From: Clarireedia homoeocarpa
Lineage: Eukaryota; Ascomycota; Leotiomycetes; Helotiales; Rutstroemiaceae
DNA length: 64,000 nt
Assembly (NCBI GenBank): GCA_001465935.1
Contig: LNKV01000001.1
Span: 558,001 to 622,000, forward strand
Reading direction: 5' to 3'
Part shown: positions 11,094 to 22,450 of the stretch, in pieces
Numbering within the stretch: the first letter of the stretch is position 1
How the letters are laid out: each line of letters begins with the position of its first letter
Notes under the pieces: model-generated
Database searches by the model: none
What the model was told of the DNA's origin: nothing
The model's input: the letters and a program-made list of their open reading frames with translations, nothing else
Made by a program: the position numbers and the translations under genes

Positions 11094-11717
11094 ATGGTCA
11101 AGCAAGCAGAACCCCAAAGCACGCCAATGCCCAGCATGCCTACAATGGCGCCCTCCGGCAACTTCCTCAAAACCAAAGGCTTCCGTCAATTCTCCGCCGT
11201 CCTCCTCATCATGCTCCTCTACACAGCCGCCACGCCCTTCAGTCCCATCACCTGGCTCACCTCCGCTACCGAGGGTTCCTTCCTTCTAGACCGAATTCTC
11301 GCCGGCGCGCTGCTCTTCTCCGCCCTGTTCTTCCAATGGCAGATCGCGTGTCAAAGCTACCCCGTCGCTATCACTCTTCCGACTAGTCGTAGAACGATGA
11401 TTCAAAACGGCCATATAGTGCAATCGAGTGGTGATGTGATTTGGGTTTATGAGCCGGCAAAGTACGCGCAGTATGCGGTGATGGAAGCAGTCGCGCTGAT
11501 TGTGACGGAGTATGCGGGGGTGGAGATGTTGAGGAGAGGGATTGTGAGTGTAGTGATTGCGGGGCTTTGGGTAGTGGGCTGGTCGGTTACGCCCGAGAGT
11601 ACGAAGAGGGAGGGGTGGGAGTACATGAAGAAGCTGTGGTTTTGGATTGCGTTGGATGAGATTTTTAGGGTGGGGAGAGGGGCGGGGGGCGCGAGCAGGA
11701 GGAGGAGGGCGTGGTAG
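11094..11717 (+). CDS. Small multi-pass membrane protein, unknown function
   Basis: Single open frame of 207 codons starting in a reasonable context (CAAAATGG). Hydrophobic segments lie at about residues 31-52 (FSAVLLIMLLYTAATPFSPI), 64-84 (ILAGALLFSALFFQW), 125-142 and 148-166 (VSVVIAGLWVVGW). This suggests three or four membrane spans with a basic C-terminus ending ASRRRRAW. Codon choice in the first half is strongly C-ending, as in neighbouring real genes. I do not recognise the family. It has no obvious partner among its neighbours. Confidence 0.7.
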   Translation: MVKQAEPQSTPMPSMPTMAPSGNFLKTKGFRQFSAVLLIMLLYTAATPFSPITWLTSATEGSFLLDRILAGALLFSALFFQWQIACQSYPVAITLPTSRRTMIQNGHIVQSSGDVIWVYEPAKYAQYAVMEAVALIVTEYAGVEMLRRGIVSVVIAGLWVVGWSVTPESTKREGWEYMKKLWFWIALDEIFRVGRGAGGASRRRRAW

Positions 11718-13524
11718 AGGAGTGGCGGTGGATGAGTTTGGGATGGACATGAAAATGGAGGAGGGATAAGTTGGAGTGTCTCGATGCCTGGAGATATGAA
11801 GTTGTGTTTGAAGTCGTTGGGATGTAGGAACTGCTAGTTGCAGAAGATCGGATGGTCGTCTGATGCATGTATAACATATTTTTCATCCTTGGGAAAATCT
11901 ATACCGAATACCACGAAAGTCAACTTTTAATCTATTCGTACATACATAACCGAAATCTTGAAAGGAGATATGTGGGTTGAGGTTGAGGTTGAGGTTGAGG
12001 TTGATTTTAACAACATTGCATCTCCCACTACCCTTCAGCTACCCCGCTAGTAATGACGCAGTGTTCCACCCTTTTTTACCTTTGACTAGTAAGTTAGCTT
12101 CCGCTATTACCTTGTATTTCTATTCACTAAAGCTCTTCCTTGAACTTCATATCCCTTTCCACAAATATGCCTAGAGATCCTAGTGCTTCCAAAGGATAAA
12201 ACGTTCTTCGTCAGCACAAATCTTGAAATCCCCTACCCTTCCACGTCTGCGTCTAAGGTATGAACCTAGCAGCGATTATTATTACACAGGTTGCTGTGTC
12301 ACTTGGGCAACCACGTGGAAGACGACGGCAGACTGACATGAGTGATTTTATGAATACGAGCGGCTGCTGGAGGTCGCAATCTGTATAAGAAATGTTTGTC
12401 GATTGGGCATATGTTGTTGGTGTTATTGTTGATGACTAGGTACGTCAATTAATTGTTTGTAAGTCTTACAAGAATTGGGTGCTCTTTCTCTAAATATTTC
12501 TGTTCTTGTTCTAGTTCTATTGAATGTAGCCCTGAAGCTTTCTCATGAACGTAATCTGCTTATACATTGTTCTATCATACCATACATGCCCTCCCCCAGC
12601 CTGGATCAGATGTGCGTATACGGCAGCGAGTTAGCTTCTGAACAGAGCAGGTGGCTTAAAGCGACCTGCGACAGCTCCTCCTTAAGCTTAACTTTAGTGT
12701 TGTACCGTAACACCTTTTTTACAGTGTAGCGGAGCCTAATCGTTTACTAACTTCACAGCACCCTCAAACTTAACAACAACCATCACACTTTCATTTCATC
12801 AATGAGAGTTCGCGACAAATCCAGCATGATAGATATGCTGATATCATATACTATATGCCAGGATTATTCAAAGGCGCAATCAAGCCGTCTGATGATGAAC
12901 AGTGTCGTCGCATTAAATCCGTCTAATAGACTTCTGCGACCGTGGCCAAGTGCGTCACCCTTATCAAAGTTGTACAAGTAGGAAGTTCTACAAATAACTT
13001 ATGGCACAGATAAGGAGGCAAGTGCATAGGTAGATGTAAGCAAATCTCCGTCCGTTATCAGCGACCAATTATCATTCCTACATATCCTCAGAATTTCAGC
13101 TACTAGCTGCAAGGCCCGTCTCGTCGCCGATTGAATCCTTTCCCCCCCATGTTTTGGGGGCTCAAACTAGTGTTCCGCCCATGGTACGCAGGGGGATAAG
13201 TCTTCACCAAGAAGATGATTATCCTTAATAATCACACTTAAGCAAGGTGGTCTTGTACCGTTATGGAGATATCTCCGACTGAATACAGGTCATGCCTCAC
13301 CTGCTCTTTTTCCCATGCAGCGTAGAATATCGATATTTTCAGCCGCATGGCTGCCCTGCAATGAGGAAATCCATTAATATTCTTTGGGTACTCTTCAGTG
13401 GTACATGTTCTTCACTCATCGAAACATTCATTTCGTTCTGGCTTGGGAAAAGGTCTGACAACGCCATACTACCAACGTCAACATCAAACTCTCGATCATA
13501 GGAGCTCACGCCCTCTTGATCAAG
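11718..13524. other. Long intergenic region
   Basis: No supported gene in 1.8 kb. It contains a GAGGTT hexamer repeat (four to five units) at about 11977-12004. Short open frames here are AT-rich with unstructured codons. Confidence 0.6.
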
Positions 13525-15187
13525 ATGTCCAGCCTTACAATTAAAACCCCTGTCGATGCCAGTACTATGCGGATTGGTTTCACTACTATATTCGTCGCGC
13601 TTAATTTCGCCATATCGTTCTTAGGCTCTCGCCTTCTCCGTCGTCGTGTCCAACGACAACTCACATTACAGAAGAAAGACACTAAAGGAAAAGTCGCCGC
13701 AGTGCCAATAAATCATCTCACGCCATGGCTAGCTATTGGCGATTTTATAACGTATATCTGGCGTGTCAGGAAGTTACCAGGAGGAATATACGCAGTATTA
13801 ATGTTCGGAACTGCAGTCTTTAGTCTGGCTCATGTGAGTTCTTATCATCCCATCTACGGGCACTTACAAAAATGCCTGCGCCTGTGCAGGATACCTGTTC
13901 AAGTTTTCAAGTGAATGCTGTAAACGGAATCGACAGTCGTGGACATCGCAAATCACCACATGACTAACAATTGGACAGCAATATTTCGTGAGCGCCTTTA
14001 TCAACTCCACTCCTTATCCAACAAAATGCACTTATGTGAATGGAGTCAACACACTACACTCGAATCAATCATTTGCGCCCGTACCTCAGTGGTATGCTAC
14101 CCGACTCGTCTCGACTGCACTCACCTGGGCAGTTTACAACGAGGGCGAGGTTGGAATCTACGCCAAAGTCCCTAACTTGCGCGCATACGATAGCTTCAAG
14201 CCACAAAAGAGCGACGTTCTTGGAGCATGGAAATGTACAGAGAAGACTGGTAGTCCTCTCAGCCGCCCCGATTGGCAGTCTTTTTCTACAGCGTGGAACG
14301 CCTTAGACAAGGACAACTTCCTATACCCACAATATAGACGCATGGCAGCCGGTACCTGGCCGGACGACACTGTTCTCCAGAGCTTCGTGTATTGGTCTGC
14401 AAACGCATTTTCCAATGAGACGACAAAGCAGTGGAATGTCAGGGCCAGCGTGATTGGTGGGCTGAATCAAACAAACAGTAACCAGACGCTCATCACAAGC
14501 AACTTCGAATGCTCGATCATCAAAGCCACTTCTCAAAACTGGTCACCGCCGTTGATGCCTAGTACCGTGATAGGGGATTGGGTTAAATACTTGTATGGAG
14601 AAACACGTGGTTATAACTCTAATTCATACGGTTCCACCCTTGAGCAGACTCTCGACACAATGTCTATGGTAGCAGGAAGTATGAATGGATGGGCCATACC
14701 CCTTCAGCCAGGGCAGGATCCCCTCTATGGCTGTACGGTCTACGGAGCTACCGTTGATTCAGCCGTTTACATCATGTTATTCGTCCTCTTTGCCATATTC
14801 ATGGCGGTTGTCGGTATAGATCTATACGCTTTCGCCATCTACAAGTTTGGTCGTGACAAACAGTCTGGAGATGAGCTCTCTTACGTTCCAACTGATCTGT
14901 TGAGTTGGCAGCTTGCTATACTTAAACAATCCACGGGTAATGAGAAGCTGAAGTTGAATCAGTTGAAAGATGTATCGTATGCTTATCGTCAGAAAGATGA
15001 TGGGACTGGGCAGGTTCTGGCTTTCGCGGAAAAAAATTCTTTGGTATGTTTAGCTTTTTCCCGCGATGATTCATGAAGTCTCCTTCTAATATTTATCGTA
15101 TAGGGTGCTAGTTCTCCTCTGCTTCCGGTTTCTGAAAGCTTTGATGCGAAAGGCCCGAATGTTATGGTCTCGGTGGTTGAGAAATGA
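13525..15187 (+). CDS. Membrane protein with large glycosylated lumenal/extracellular domain, unknown family
   Basis: Modelled as exons 13525-13833, 13890-13910, 13979-15043 and 15104-15187, 492 aa. Introns are 56, 68 and 60 nt with GTGAGT, GTGAAT and GTATGT donors. A simpler model skips the 7-codon exon (one intron 13834-13978); both keep frame, and I prefer the two-intron version because of intron size. Membrane segments lie at about residues 21-38 and 88-104 and again at about 373-395 (YIMLFVLFAIFMAVVGIDLY). Between them is a ~260-residue domain with several Cys and N-glycosylation sequons (NST, NQS, NET, NQT), so this part should face outside. A ~95-residue hydrophilic tail follows. It resembles unassigned membrane proteins of Leotiomycetes; no function known to me. 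Confidence 0.75.
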
Positions 15188-15989
15188 AGCACTGCTTTCT
15201 TGTAAATTAAGGCTTTAGGTCAATCCTCGTCGTTTTGAACGATGATTTACCGCAATTTGGTGGTTTGTGCCTCGCATTTGCATAGGGGTTGTCAGGGCGC
15301 AGCATGGCATAGGGATGATATCCTTCCGCCTCAGCTTATTTGGACCTCATGCACCCATCCAACGCCAGCTGGTGCTTACTTCGGCAATCTTCAACGTTGA
15401 CCGCTGGTCGTACTGACCGATATTAAGTGATGGCGACGCGTCCACGTTTGTACATCTATTAGTCGTTGATCTGATAACATCGTATATTATAAGGTGCTGT
15501 TGGACTGAGGAGCACAGGCACGATGCAAATGGTGGATAGTAATGGATATACCCGATGTAAAATACACTGTTTCGTAGATGCGTTCTGGTTTCATGGCAAC
15601 GAAATATTTAGGTAATCAGTTATAATAAATAGACACACCAATACACTGCTTAGCCTGTGAGACATCAGTTTTACTGAAGAGTGAAACATTCTTGCCACAC
15701 TTGATCTTGATGCTATTGCATCTTGTAGACAGTGCTGTGTCTGCTCCTAATGTTTAGTTGACATATAAATATCTGGAAGGGGCAATGGACTCAACTTTGT
15801 CAATTTGAAAGTCTCCGATTTCTCTCTCCGAGGCACTCTCAAATCATCTTCTATTTACACCCACAGTATCTGTATCGTTTGGTTTTTCCATTTCATCATC
15901 TTTCGCACAAAGACAACTTGGTCACGTGACATAAGCAAAATCTGACCAGCCAAATTCTTCATCTCGCGTTCTACGACATTCTCAGCATC
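15188..15989. other. Intergenic, nothing recognised
   Basis: AT-leaning sequence between the membrane protein gene and the LCCL relic. If the LCCL gene was once functional, its promoter and start codon should have been near the right end. No ATG in the right frame remains there. Confidence 0.5.
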
Positions 15990-17819
15990 ACACCATCCTT
16001 CATGAGTACGAGAACTTACATCCGGACTCCGATGTTGCCGAACGCGAACATTTGCATCCGCACGTCGAGAATCTTGACGTCGAAGAAAATGCCCCCACCT
16101 CAACGCCACGTTTCTTGGAAGCAACATCGCGTTCTTGCTACGGACGTGTGGTTTCGTGGGTAACCGGGCTAAACCCGCCGCGCGTCCAGAAGATCAAGTC
16201 GGTGTTCTCAAGCTCTCAAGAAGCTCCGATTGACTTCATAGACCGATGGTGTCCAACTGAAGGCAGTCTTACTCGCCGTAGTCTCGCTCTCGTGGTTATT
16301 GGCTTTCATTGTTCTACTCCTCAACAATCGACTACCAGGAAAAGCTGTAGGTTACGGTGACGTGGTCTCGTTTGAATGCACAGATACATTTTGGAAGAGA
16401 TCAAACCATTGCGCGCTAGATGGGATTGATTGCCGACCCTTCAACGACACCACTTTTGCCTTTAGATGTCCTGCTCATTGTGCGTCTGTCAAGGTGCTGA
16501 ACCCGCATGCTGTGGGAGTTTAAGAGATCAATTATAGACCATTCGTCATAGGTGGCCGTTTTTATCGTGGCGATTCTTTCATTTGCGGTGCTGCGATACA
16601 TGCCGGTATCATTAAGGATGCCGACGGTGGCTGTGGTATTGTTTCGAAGATAGGTCAACAACGAGATTTTGCTAGTCCTAAGCGCAATGGCATTACTAGC
16701 GTAGTGTTCGACTCGTACTTCCCACTTTCTTTTACCTTTGAGGAGAGCGAAAGATGTAAAGGAAAAGATCGACGTTGGCCAAGCCTCGTACTGTCTCTAA
16801 CCTTCACCATACTCATCTCACTATTTACCACATCAGCTTCATTGTTCTTCACAAGTGCATTTATTGGGATATTTGCCCAGGTCGGACTAGTTTCCGATCC
16901 CCCATCAGCGCCCCAGCTTTCAGAGCTTGTATCAACCTTTGCTGCGAGACTCCTCCCAGCAGCATTCTGTGCCCTCATTTTCTACAAATTTTATGCACGA
17001 TGATCACTTCAAGGTCTGACTGCTCAATATGAGAAAACAACACTCTATCTTGGTGGATGCTGGTTCGGTGCACTATCCAATTACACCTTCTCCTGGCTGC
17101 CTATCCAACGTCTAACACCCCATGACATTCAACAGGAACCTGGTGCCAAACTGGCTCTGGCAATCATAGTTCTTATCATATTCATCGCTATCCAGCAGAT
17201 CATCTATCTCCGCCTCGAAGGCCGCCTTTCTCACTATCTCCTACTATACGGCGCATGTGCATTTTCCATTCTTGTCCTAACATCTCTTCCTGCTTTGCAT
17301 CTACGAATTCATCATTATATCATCGCATTATTGCTAATCCCTGGCACTAGTATGCAAACCCGACCCTCATTGCTCTACCAAGGTCTTCTACTTGGCCTGT
17401 TTATCAATGGCATTGCCCGCTGGGGTTTTGATTCAATCTTACAGACAGATGCAGCATTGAGGGAAGATGCGCAGTTCGGTTCACTATTACCACTTATCAC
17501 ACAAACAATCATCTCGCTTGGAGAAAACACATCAAGTATTTCGTTCGAATGGACATCTCCATCTATACAGGACTCCGAAGATCAGAAATGGGGAATTGAC
17601 GGTATCAGTATATTGGTCAATGACGTAGAGAGATATAGATGGTATAGAGATGAACTGGTTCCAGTTGCGCACCTTTTCACATGGGAAAGAAATGGTAAAG
17701 AAAAGGAGTGTTTCCGATTCGGATGTATGCATGGGGAGGAGAGTTTGGATCACACAAAAGCTGGGATTTGGGACGATGATGGGAACTGGGTTGATTTTGA
17801 GGAGGGAGCTAGTCGATGA
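15990..17819 (+). pseudogene. LCCL-domain membrane protein, broken gene
   Basis: The pieces match fungal LCCL-domain membrane proteins, in order. First is an N-terminal cytosolic part (TPRFLEATSRSCYGRVVSWV, then GLNPPRVQKIKSVF) at about 16090-16240. A membrane span follows (AVVSLSWLLAFIVLLLNN). The LCCL domain at about 16370-16730 contains FRCPAHCASVKVLNP and YRGDSFICGAAIHAGII and a GGCGIV motif. Then comes a multi-pass region (SNYTFSWLPIQRLTPHDI) to a stop at 17817-17819. From about 16242 to the end everything lies in one frame, but it holds TAA at 16521-16523 and TGA at 17001-17003. The N-terminal part is in a different frame, so there is a frameshift near 16242-16260; the in-between sequence is too short for an intron. 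No ATG opens the first frame. The TAA replaces what would be CAA and the TGA what would be TGG, both C-to-T type changes. Recently dead gene, or assembly errors. Confidence 0.85.
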
Positions 17820-18203
17820 TTGGATTCACCAGATCTAGGGGCTAGAGAGCTGGCTTGCTCTGAACAGATTTGGACAATCAGATTTTGCATCCAAAAATAG
17901 AACGTCCTTATTATTATTCCTCATGTTCGTTCTCCTTTATCACATATCCCTCATCAACAAGATACAGTCTGATTGTTGTTCTAGGTAAACAAACAATTCT
18001 TTGTGTATGAATATCTCTCTCTTTCACCATTCATATACACCTACGAACAGTTCTTTCACCCTTTATCCGAACAATCGGATTCGTTATAAAAACCCCTACT
18101 TCCCCCTCGACCACACTCTCTTCCCTCCATCATATCAAAAAAGAAAACGTATAAGTCTATCTCATTTCATTTACGAGCTGAAGAACAAAAAGAAAAAAAC
18201 AAA
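17820..18203. promoter_or_regulatory. Promoter region with TATA box for the Ser/Thr-rich membrane protein
   Basis: A TATAAAAA sequence lies at 18085-18092, about 110 bp before the ATG. It is followed by C/T-rich and then A-rich leader sequence (AAAAAGAAAAAAAC just before the ATG), a common layout for a well-expressed fungal promoter. Confidence 0.55.
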
Positions 18204-18845
18204 ATGGCTTACCCACAACGTCTCTCCACAGAGACCGGCGTCCCCACCCTCATAAAAATCGCCCTCGAGCCGACCACCTTCCGCACATTCACCACCACAA
18301 AACCCACCGGCACATCAAACTCCCTCTCCATAACCTCGACTCCCGCTCCCATCTCCCACACCTCCACCAAAACCTCCCTCTCAACCTCCACAACCGCAAC
18401 CTCCCCCTTCAACTTCTTCACCTCCACCTCCAACTCCAACTCCAACTCCACCTCCGCCACCAGCAACAACAGCACCGCCAGCCACCCCGCCATCATCTTC
18501 CACATACTAGGAATCCTCATCGTCGTCGCTATGATCGGCTTCCTCTACCTAAAATGCTGCTGGTGCCGCGGACGCAAGAAGAGCAAGTTGGCGGAGGCGA
18601 AGGCGCGTCTTGATGAGAGGAATAAGATGGCTCAGCAGCAGGCCGAGATTGCGAATGGACGGCCGGGGTTTGCTGCTGCCGGAAATGGAAATGGGTATAT
18701 GATGCAGCAGGGATATGGATATGGATATGCGCCCCAGCCGCAGATGCAGCAGGAAAACGCAAACGTTACCGCACCTGCAAATGCGTATCCGGTTCGGGGT
18801 GCAAAAAGACCTATGGAGAGTGAAGTGGGACCGAGATGGATTTGA
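18204..18845 (+). CDS. Ser/Thr-rich single-pass membrane protein
   Basis: One frame of 213 codons with a strong start context (AACAAAATGG). Residues 1-95 are Ser/Thr/Asn-rich and a likely target of O-glycosylation. Residues about 96-117 (AIIFHILGILIVVAMIGFLY) form one membrane span, followed by Cys-rich CCWCRGRKKSK, a typical stop-transfer and possible palmitoylation site. The tail has a charged helix (LAEAKARLDERNKMAQQQAE) and a Gly/Tyr/Gln-rich end. There is no cleavable signal peptide. The layout resembles wall-stress sensor-like (Wsc/Mid2-type) proteins in outline, but there is no WSC domain, so I leave the function open. The first two thirds use almost only C-ending codons, fitting high expression. 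Confidence 0.8.
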   Translation: MAYPQRLSTETGVPTLIKIALEPTTFRTFTTTKPTGTSNSLSITSTPAPISHTSTKTSLSTSTTATSPFNFFTSTSNSNSNSTSATSNNSTASHPAIIFHILGILIVVAMIGFLYLKCCWCRGRKKSKLAEAKARLDERNKMAQQQAEIANGRPGFAAAGNGNGYMMQQGYGYGYAPQPQMQQENANVTAPANAYPVRGAKRPMESEVGPRWI

Positions 18846-19722
18846 GGGATTGTCCATCCAGAACTAAAGGGAAAGGAGGGGAAAGTTAAGCCCGTGTGGG
18901 ATAGTCAGCCTTTGCAGAGGGAAAAGAGGGAGAGGGAGAGAGAGAAGTAAGTAGATAAGCCTAGTAGGGCAAGTAACAAGCTCAGGTCAAGTCAGGTAAG
19001 GCAAGGTAAGTATACTTTCTCTCTCTTCGTTTAATCTCTTTTTATGCAATAATTTTTATAAAGAACAACGACGGTAGGGAAAGGAAAAGCCCAGCTAAAT
19101 ATGGGATGCGTTCGGGATGCTGGACATCTTTGGATGGAAATGAGGTAAGGTATGAATAAGTACGATACAAGATAAGTAATAAATTACATATATAATAACA
19201 AAGGATACTCAAGATCTTAATTAACTCAAATGCTGTCTCTGCGTGAAATATAAGTGAAAGCCAGCAGCAGCAATAAAAAAGTAGTTAACGTCTTTCCCTG
19301 CGTCCCGAGACACACCATGTCACGAGACAAATCTATACATAGTAGTTTTCTAACAAAAAAGGACCCTACTGATAAATATATAACAATGTAAGGGTATGCG
19401 ACTATTATTAAAGCGTGCCTAGAAACCTCAAGGCGTTCAACCCAATTATTCATCAGCCAACATACGGCGAAAAAAACTGAGAAACTTGGCACTTCTGTGC
19501 TATTCTGAGCTAATCTACTATGTCGACTTTTCACAAATCTACATCCGTGTGAAGTAATGGATTACAGATTTGATAGATGATGGTAGGAAAGGTTGCCGGA
19601 ATTTTGCTGCAGCGGCTAACCTTAGAGCTAAAAGTAGCACTAGAGCTAGTGCATGCGTGTCGCGTCACCGGAAAGACTTGGCGCTTTTGTTGGATTTATC
19701 GCGCCTCTCACATCCGCACTAC
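18846..19722. other. Intergenic up to the transposon
   Basis: 3' flank of the membrane protein gene with GGAGAG and AAGGTAAG-type simple sequence at about 18910-19010, then AT-rich sequence. No gene seen. The short minus-strand frame at 19226-19534 has no coding signature. Confidence 0.5.
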
Positions 19723-19766
19723 CACCAGGGGGTGTACTAACTCATTGGACGCGGATTTTAAGCGAA
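19723..19766 (+). repeat. Left terminal inverted repeat
   Basis: 44 bases identical to the reverse complement of 27782-27825; the match ends at base 45. Confidence 0.95.
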
Positions 19767-19809
19767 TATCATCAAAAAGGCATACAAAATCATGATTTTT
19801 TTATTATAA

Positions 19810-20606
19810 CTACCACAAATCACTTCTAATAGGCTTCCCACCACTTGCAATTACTTGTTTACATCGTGCTGGCATCTCTATAATACGGGCTCGAACTTCC
19901 TTCATCGTAATCTTACTCCATTCATCCTGGATAACCTCTTTTAACTCCTCCAGAGTATACTATTCCCTTTTACATACCCGTGGCTTTAGAATGTTCCAAA
20001 TACCCTCAATAGGGTTCAGATCAGGCGACTGAGGGGGATGAATAATACTAAGAATCCAATTTGCCTCCTTATACATCGATGCTAAGCTATGCTTCCTTAT
20101 CCTATGTGAAGGATCTCCATCCTCTTGTAGAAGCCAATCTGTAGGGCAACTACCCTCTTCTGCCCTAAGCTTTTGAAGTGCATTGCAATAAACAGGTAAT
20201 AGACGTTCAACATAGTACTTCTGGGTTATTGTATTGCCCTTAGGCTTGACCTCCTTCTCATGCCCGATCGAGGCTTGCTATTCAGCTAGGCGACGTTCCT
20301 ATACCTCATTAGTATCAGCTTTCCTTCTTCTAGGCTTCCGAGGACGTTTAGGCTTCTTTATATATAATTCTTCATTATTATAGAACTCAAGCTTGTCCGC
20401 TTTCGTATACCAATTGATCCATCCTGCAATATGCAATTTTGACCCTTCAAGAGCAGGCTTTTCTTGGATATTCTCAGGGTTATATCGTGTTCCCTACTCA
20501 CGTAGGATATAACCTATACCTTGTGCAGCTGGATCAATATAGAACTCGTCTGTAAAGAGGATATAAGCCTAGTACTCCTCTATAGTATCGTCGACATGAT
20601 TATACC
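19810..20606 (-). pseudogene. Tc1/mariner-like transposase, catalytic part
   Basis: The minus-strand frame shows a DDE/D catalytic core: first Asp in LFTDEFYIDPAAQG, second in LLQEDGDPSHR, third in HPPQSPDLNPIEGIWNILK. By my reading 32 residues separate the second and third Asp. The frame ends with TAG at 19810-19812 after KPIRSDLW. It holds five in-frame TAG codons (after EEY, YILRE, NEV, RRLAE and KRE), each explained by TGG to TAG, i.e. CpA to TpA on the other strand as RIP makes. The copy cannot make a full transposase. Confidence 0.88.
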
Positions 20607-20611
20607 TATAT
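20607..20611. repeat. Target site duplication, left copy
   Basis: TATAT directly before the 5' LTR, matching 27248-27252 directly after the 3' LTR. Confidence 0.85.
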
Positions 20612-20828
20612 TGTGATGATTCTGACCGAATTATCACGATGCTACATAAGGACATGACCTCCCTGGGGGTGAGTCAGACATCAGGCATGCATTAGCATAC
20701 ATTAGCATACACGTGATATAGTATATGATCACTTCCTGTATATAAGCCTTCGGGCCCTTATGATCCTCTTAGCTCTGTAGTTGTTAATTCTAAGGTCATT
20801 CAGTGTCTTAACTGGCAGTCTCGTCACA
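20612..20828 (+). repeat. 5' LTR
   Basis: 217 bp, beginning TGTGATGATTCTG and ending GTCTCGTCACA, so the ends form a TGTGA/TCACA inverted pair. Compared with the 3' LTR I count four C/T substitutions and one 3-nt indel near the start. It holds a direct ATTAGCATAC repeat at about 20691-20711 and a TATATAAG box at 20739-20746. Confidence 0.93.
20739..20746 (+). promoter_or_regulatory. TATA box in the 5' LTR
   Basis: TATATAAG, about 40 bp before AGTTGTTAAT (20779-20788), which is the likely start of the retrotransposon transcript. Confidence 0.6.
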
Positions 20829-20830
20829 TT

Positions 20831-20840
20831 ATTAACAACT
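20831..20840 (+). promoter_or_regulatory. Candidate self-priming primer-binding site
   Basis: ATTAACAACT, two bases after the 5' LTR. It is the exact reverse complement of AGTTGTTAAT at 20779-20788 inside the LTR, where transcription is expected to begin. There is no TGG tRNA-type site here. In Tf1/sushi-type retrotransposons the first bases of the RNA pair with such a site and prime reverse transcription. Confidence 0.65.
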
Positions 20841-21037
20841 CAACTTATCCCTTCGGCCGTGTTGACGGCCATCCAAATAATATCAATAATCAATCCCTCC
20901 TTGCCTTTGAATCTCTTCTTTAAGGATTCCCTGAGCAGTAGGAGTAGACCTATTCCGGCCTCGCCGACGTATGGTATTACCCCCCAACACCCCCCAAATC
21001 ACCTATTCTATATAGTCCCTAAAGACTTATTACGACA

Positions 21038-22450
21038 ATGCGTCGAACACCTCTCCAACCTCAAAACAGAGGCCAGCTAGGTCGTTCCGCATCGGCTGAG
21101 CAAGCGGGCTCGCCTTCTCGTAGTGCTTCGCAAGGCACTACCACTATTCTCGACACCCAGCTTGGTACTCAGGATACTCTTGAGGCCAGCCAAGCAACAC
21201 CCCAAGCTACACACCAAGTAGGAGATAAGTCCTCTTTGGACTCTTATCAACAATCCCCCCTTCCTGTATAACCTACTACCCGACAAAGCTATTCGGTATC
21301 CGTATCCCCTTTACTTCAACTAGGTCAAAATATAGATATTGGCGACCGAGGTAGCCGTCGACATCGAGGCAAGGGCAAAGGAAAAGCGGTTCAAAGAGCT
21401 TCTTCAGTTGTATTATTCATTGACTCAATAACAGTACTAATAGCCCAAATAGTAGAGATACAAGCCCAATTCCAAGTATAACTGACAGCTCAAAATACCA
21501 AGTACACTACACTAGCAGATCAGATTAAAAAACAGTTATTGCTTTAACTGACAATTGAATATAACTTATCCAGTACCCTCTAGCTATTGCCTCTACGTTA
21601 GTTATATAGCTTATAACCACCTACTCCTTTACACTAATATAACACTACTCTAGCTATATCAAGCTATATATTATTTAAGATCTTGTATTTAGCTAATAAG
21701 CTCTCTAATAGAAAAAAGCTTACTACCTGGCTATAGAGAAAGCTTATTATAGATCGAATTAGCTAGTACGAATATAGCTTTATTAATAATAGTACTAAAT
21801 ACTTATTTATACTAGACTAATTAGAAGGCTTAGCCCTCAAGTATTATAAAGGATTATATATCCAAGACAATATTATATCCAAGCAAATAATCAATAAAGT
21901 AGTCAATTTCCTAATAGATCCGGCTAAACACTAGTATACTTAAAATATATATATATACTTTATCTAATTCGAAGACTAGTCCTTCGAGCTATTTTATCAA
22001 TAGTTCGAGCTTTTAGTAAATATTACTAATAAGATCAACTCAAATAATAAATATTAAGATCTTATTAAGAAGCTAAATAATAATTATCGAATATATTCAC
22101 TTATAAGTTATCTTAGAAGCGAGGATTATAAAGCTAATATATAAGTACTTTAGTATTTAGATACGAATAATATTAGTATTATAGTAAGTAAGCAAGCCCG
22201 ATAAGCCTTTACTAAAGTAATAGCGACTATAATAAACTATTAAGACCGAGCTACTACTTATACTAAGAGCCGGTAAGTACTTCAAAGCTAATCTAGTATC
22301 CTTACTACCACTCTATCTATATAGTTATTTTTATCTACTAATATACTATATTACTTCTCCTCTAGTTAAAAGGCTACTCTGCTAGTTAGTAACTTTACTC
22401 GAAGCTCCCCTTCCCCTACTCTCGCTTAAGCTTAGACTCTATACTATATA
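21038..22450 (+). pseudogene. Retrotransposon gag region, decayed
   Basis: The ATG at 21038 opens a 77-codon frame (RRTPLQPQNRGQ..., Gln/Ser/Thr-rich) in normal-composition sequence, ending at a TAA that looks like a changed CAA. The same frame goes on with a basic block (SRRHRGKGKGKAVQ) and then enters the AT-rich part, where stops (TAA/TAG) are very frequent. A gag identity is inferred from position before pol. No zinc knuckle is readable any more. Confidence 0.6.

Noticed and set aside
12940..13010. tRNA-like start (GACCGTGGCCAAGTG)
   Set aside because: No matching acceptor stem or GGTTCGA-type B box follows, so it is not a tRNA gene.
13834..13978. Single 145-nt intron in the membrane protein gene at 13525
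   Set aside because: Possible, but two introns of 56 and 68 nt around a 21-nt exon fit local intron sizes better; kept as an alternative only.
16655..16978. 107-codon minus frame
   Set aside because: Antisense shadow of the LCCL relic.
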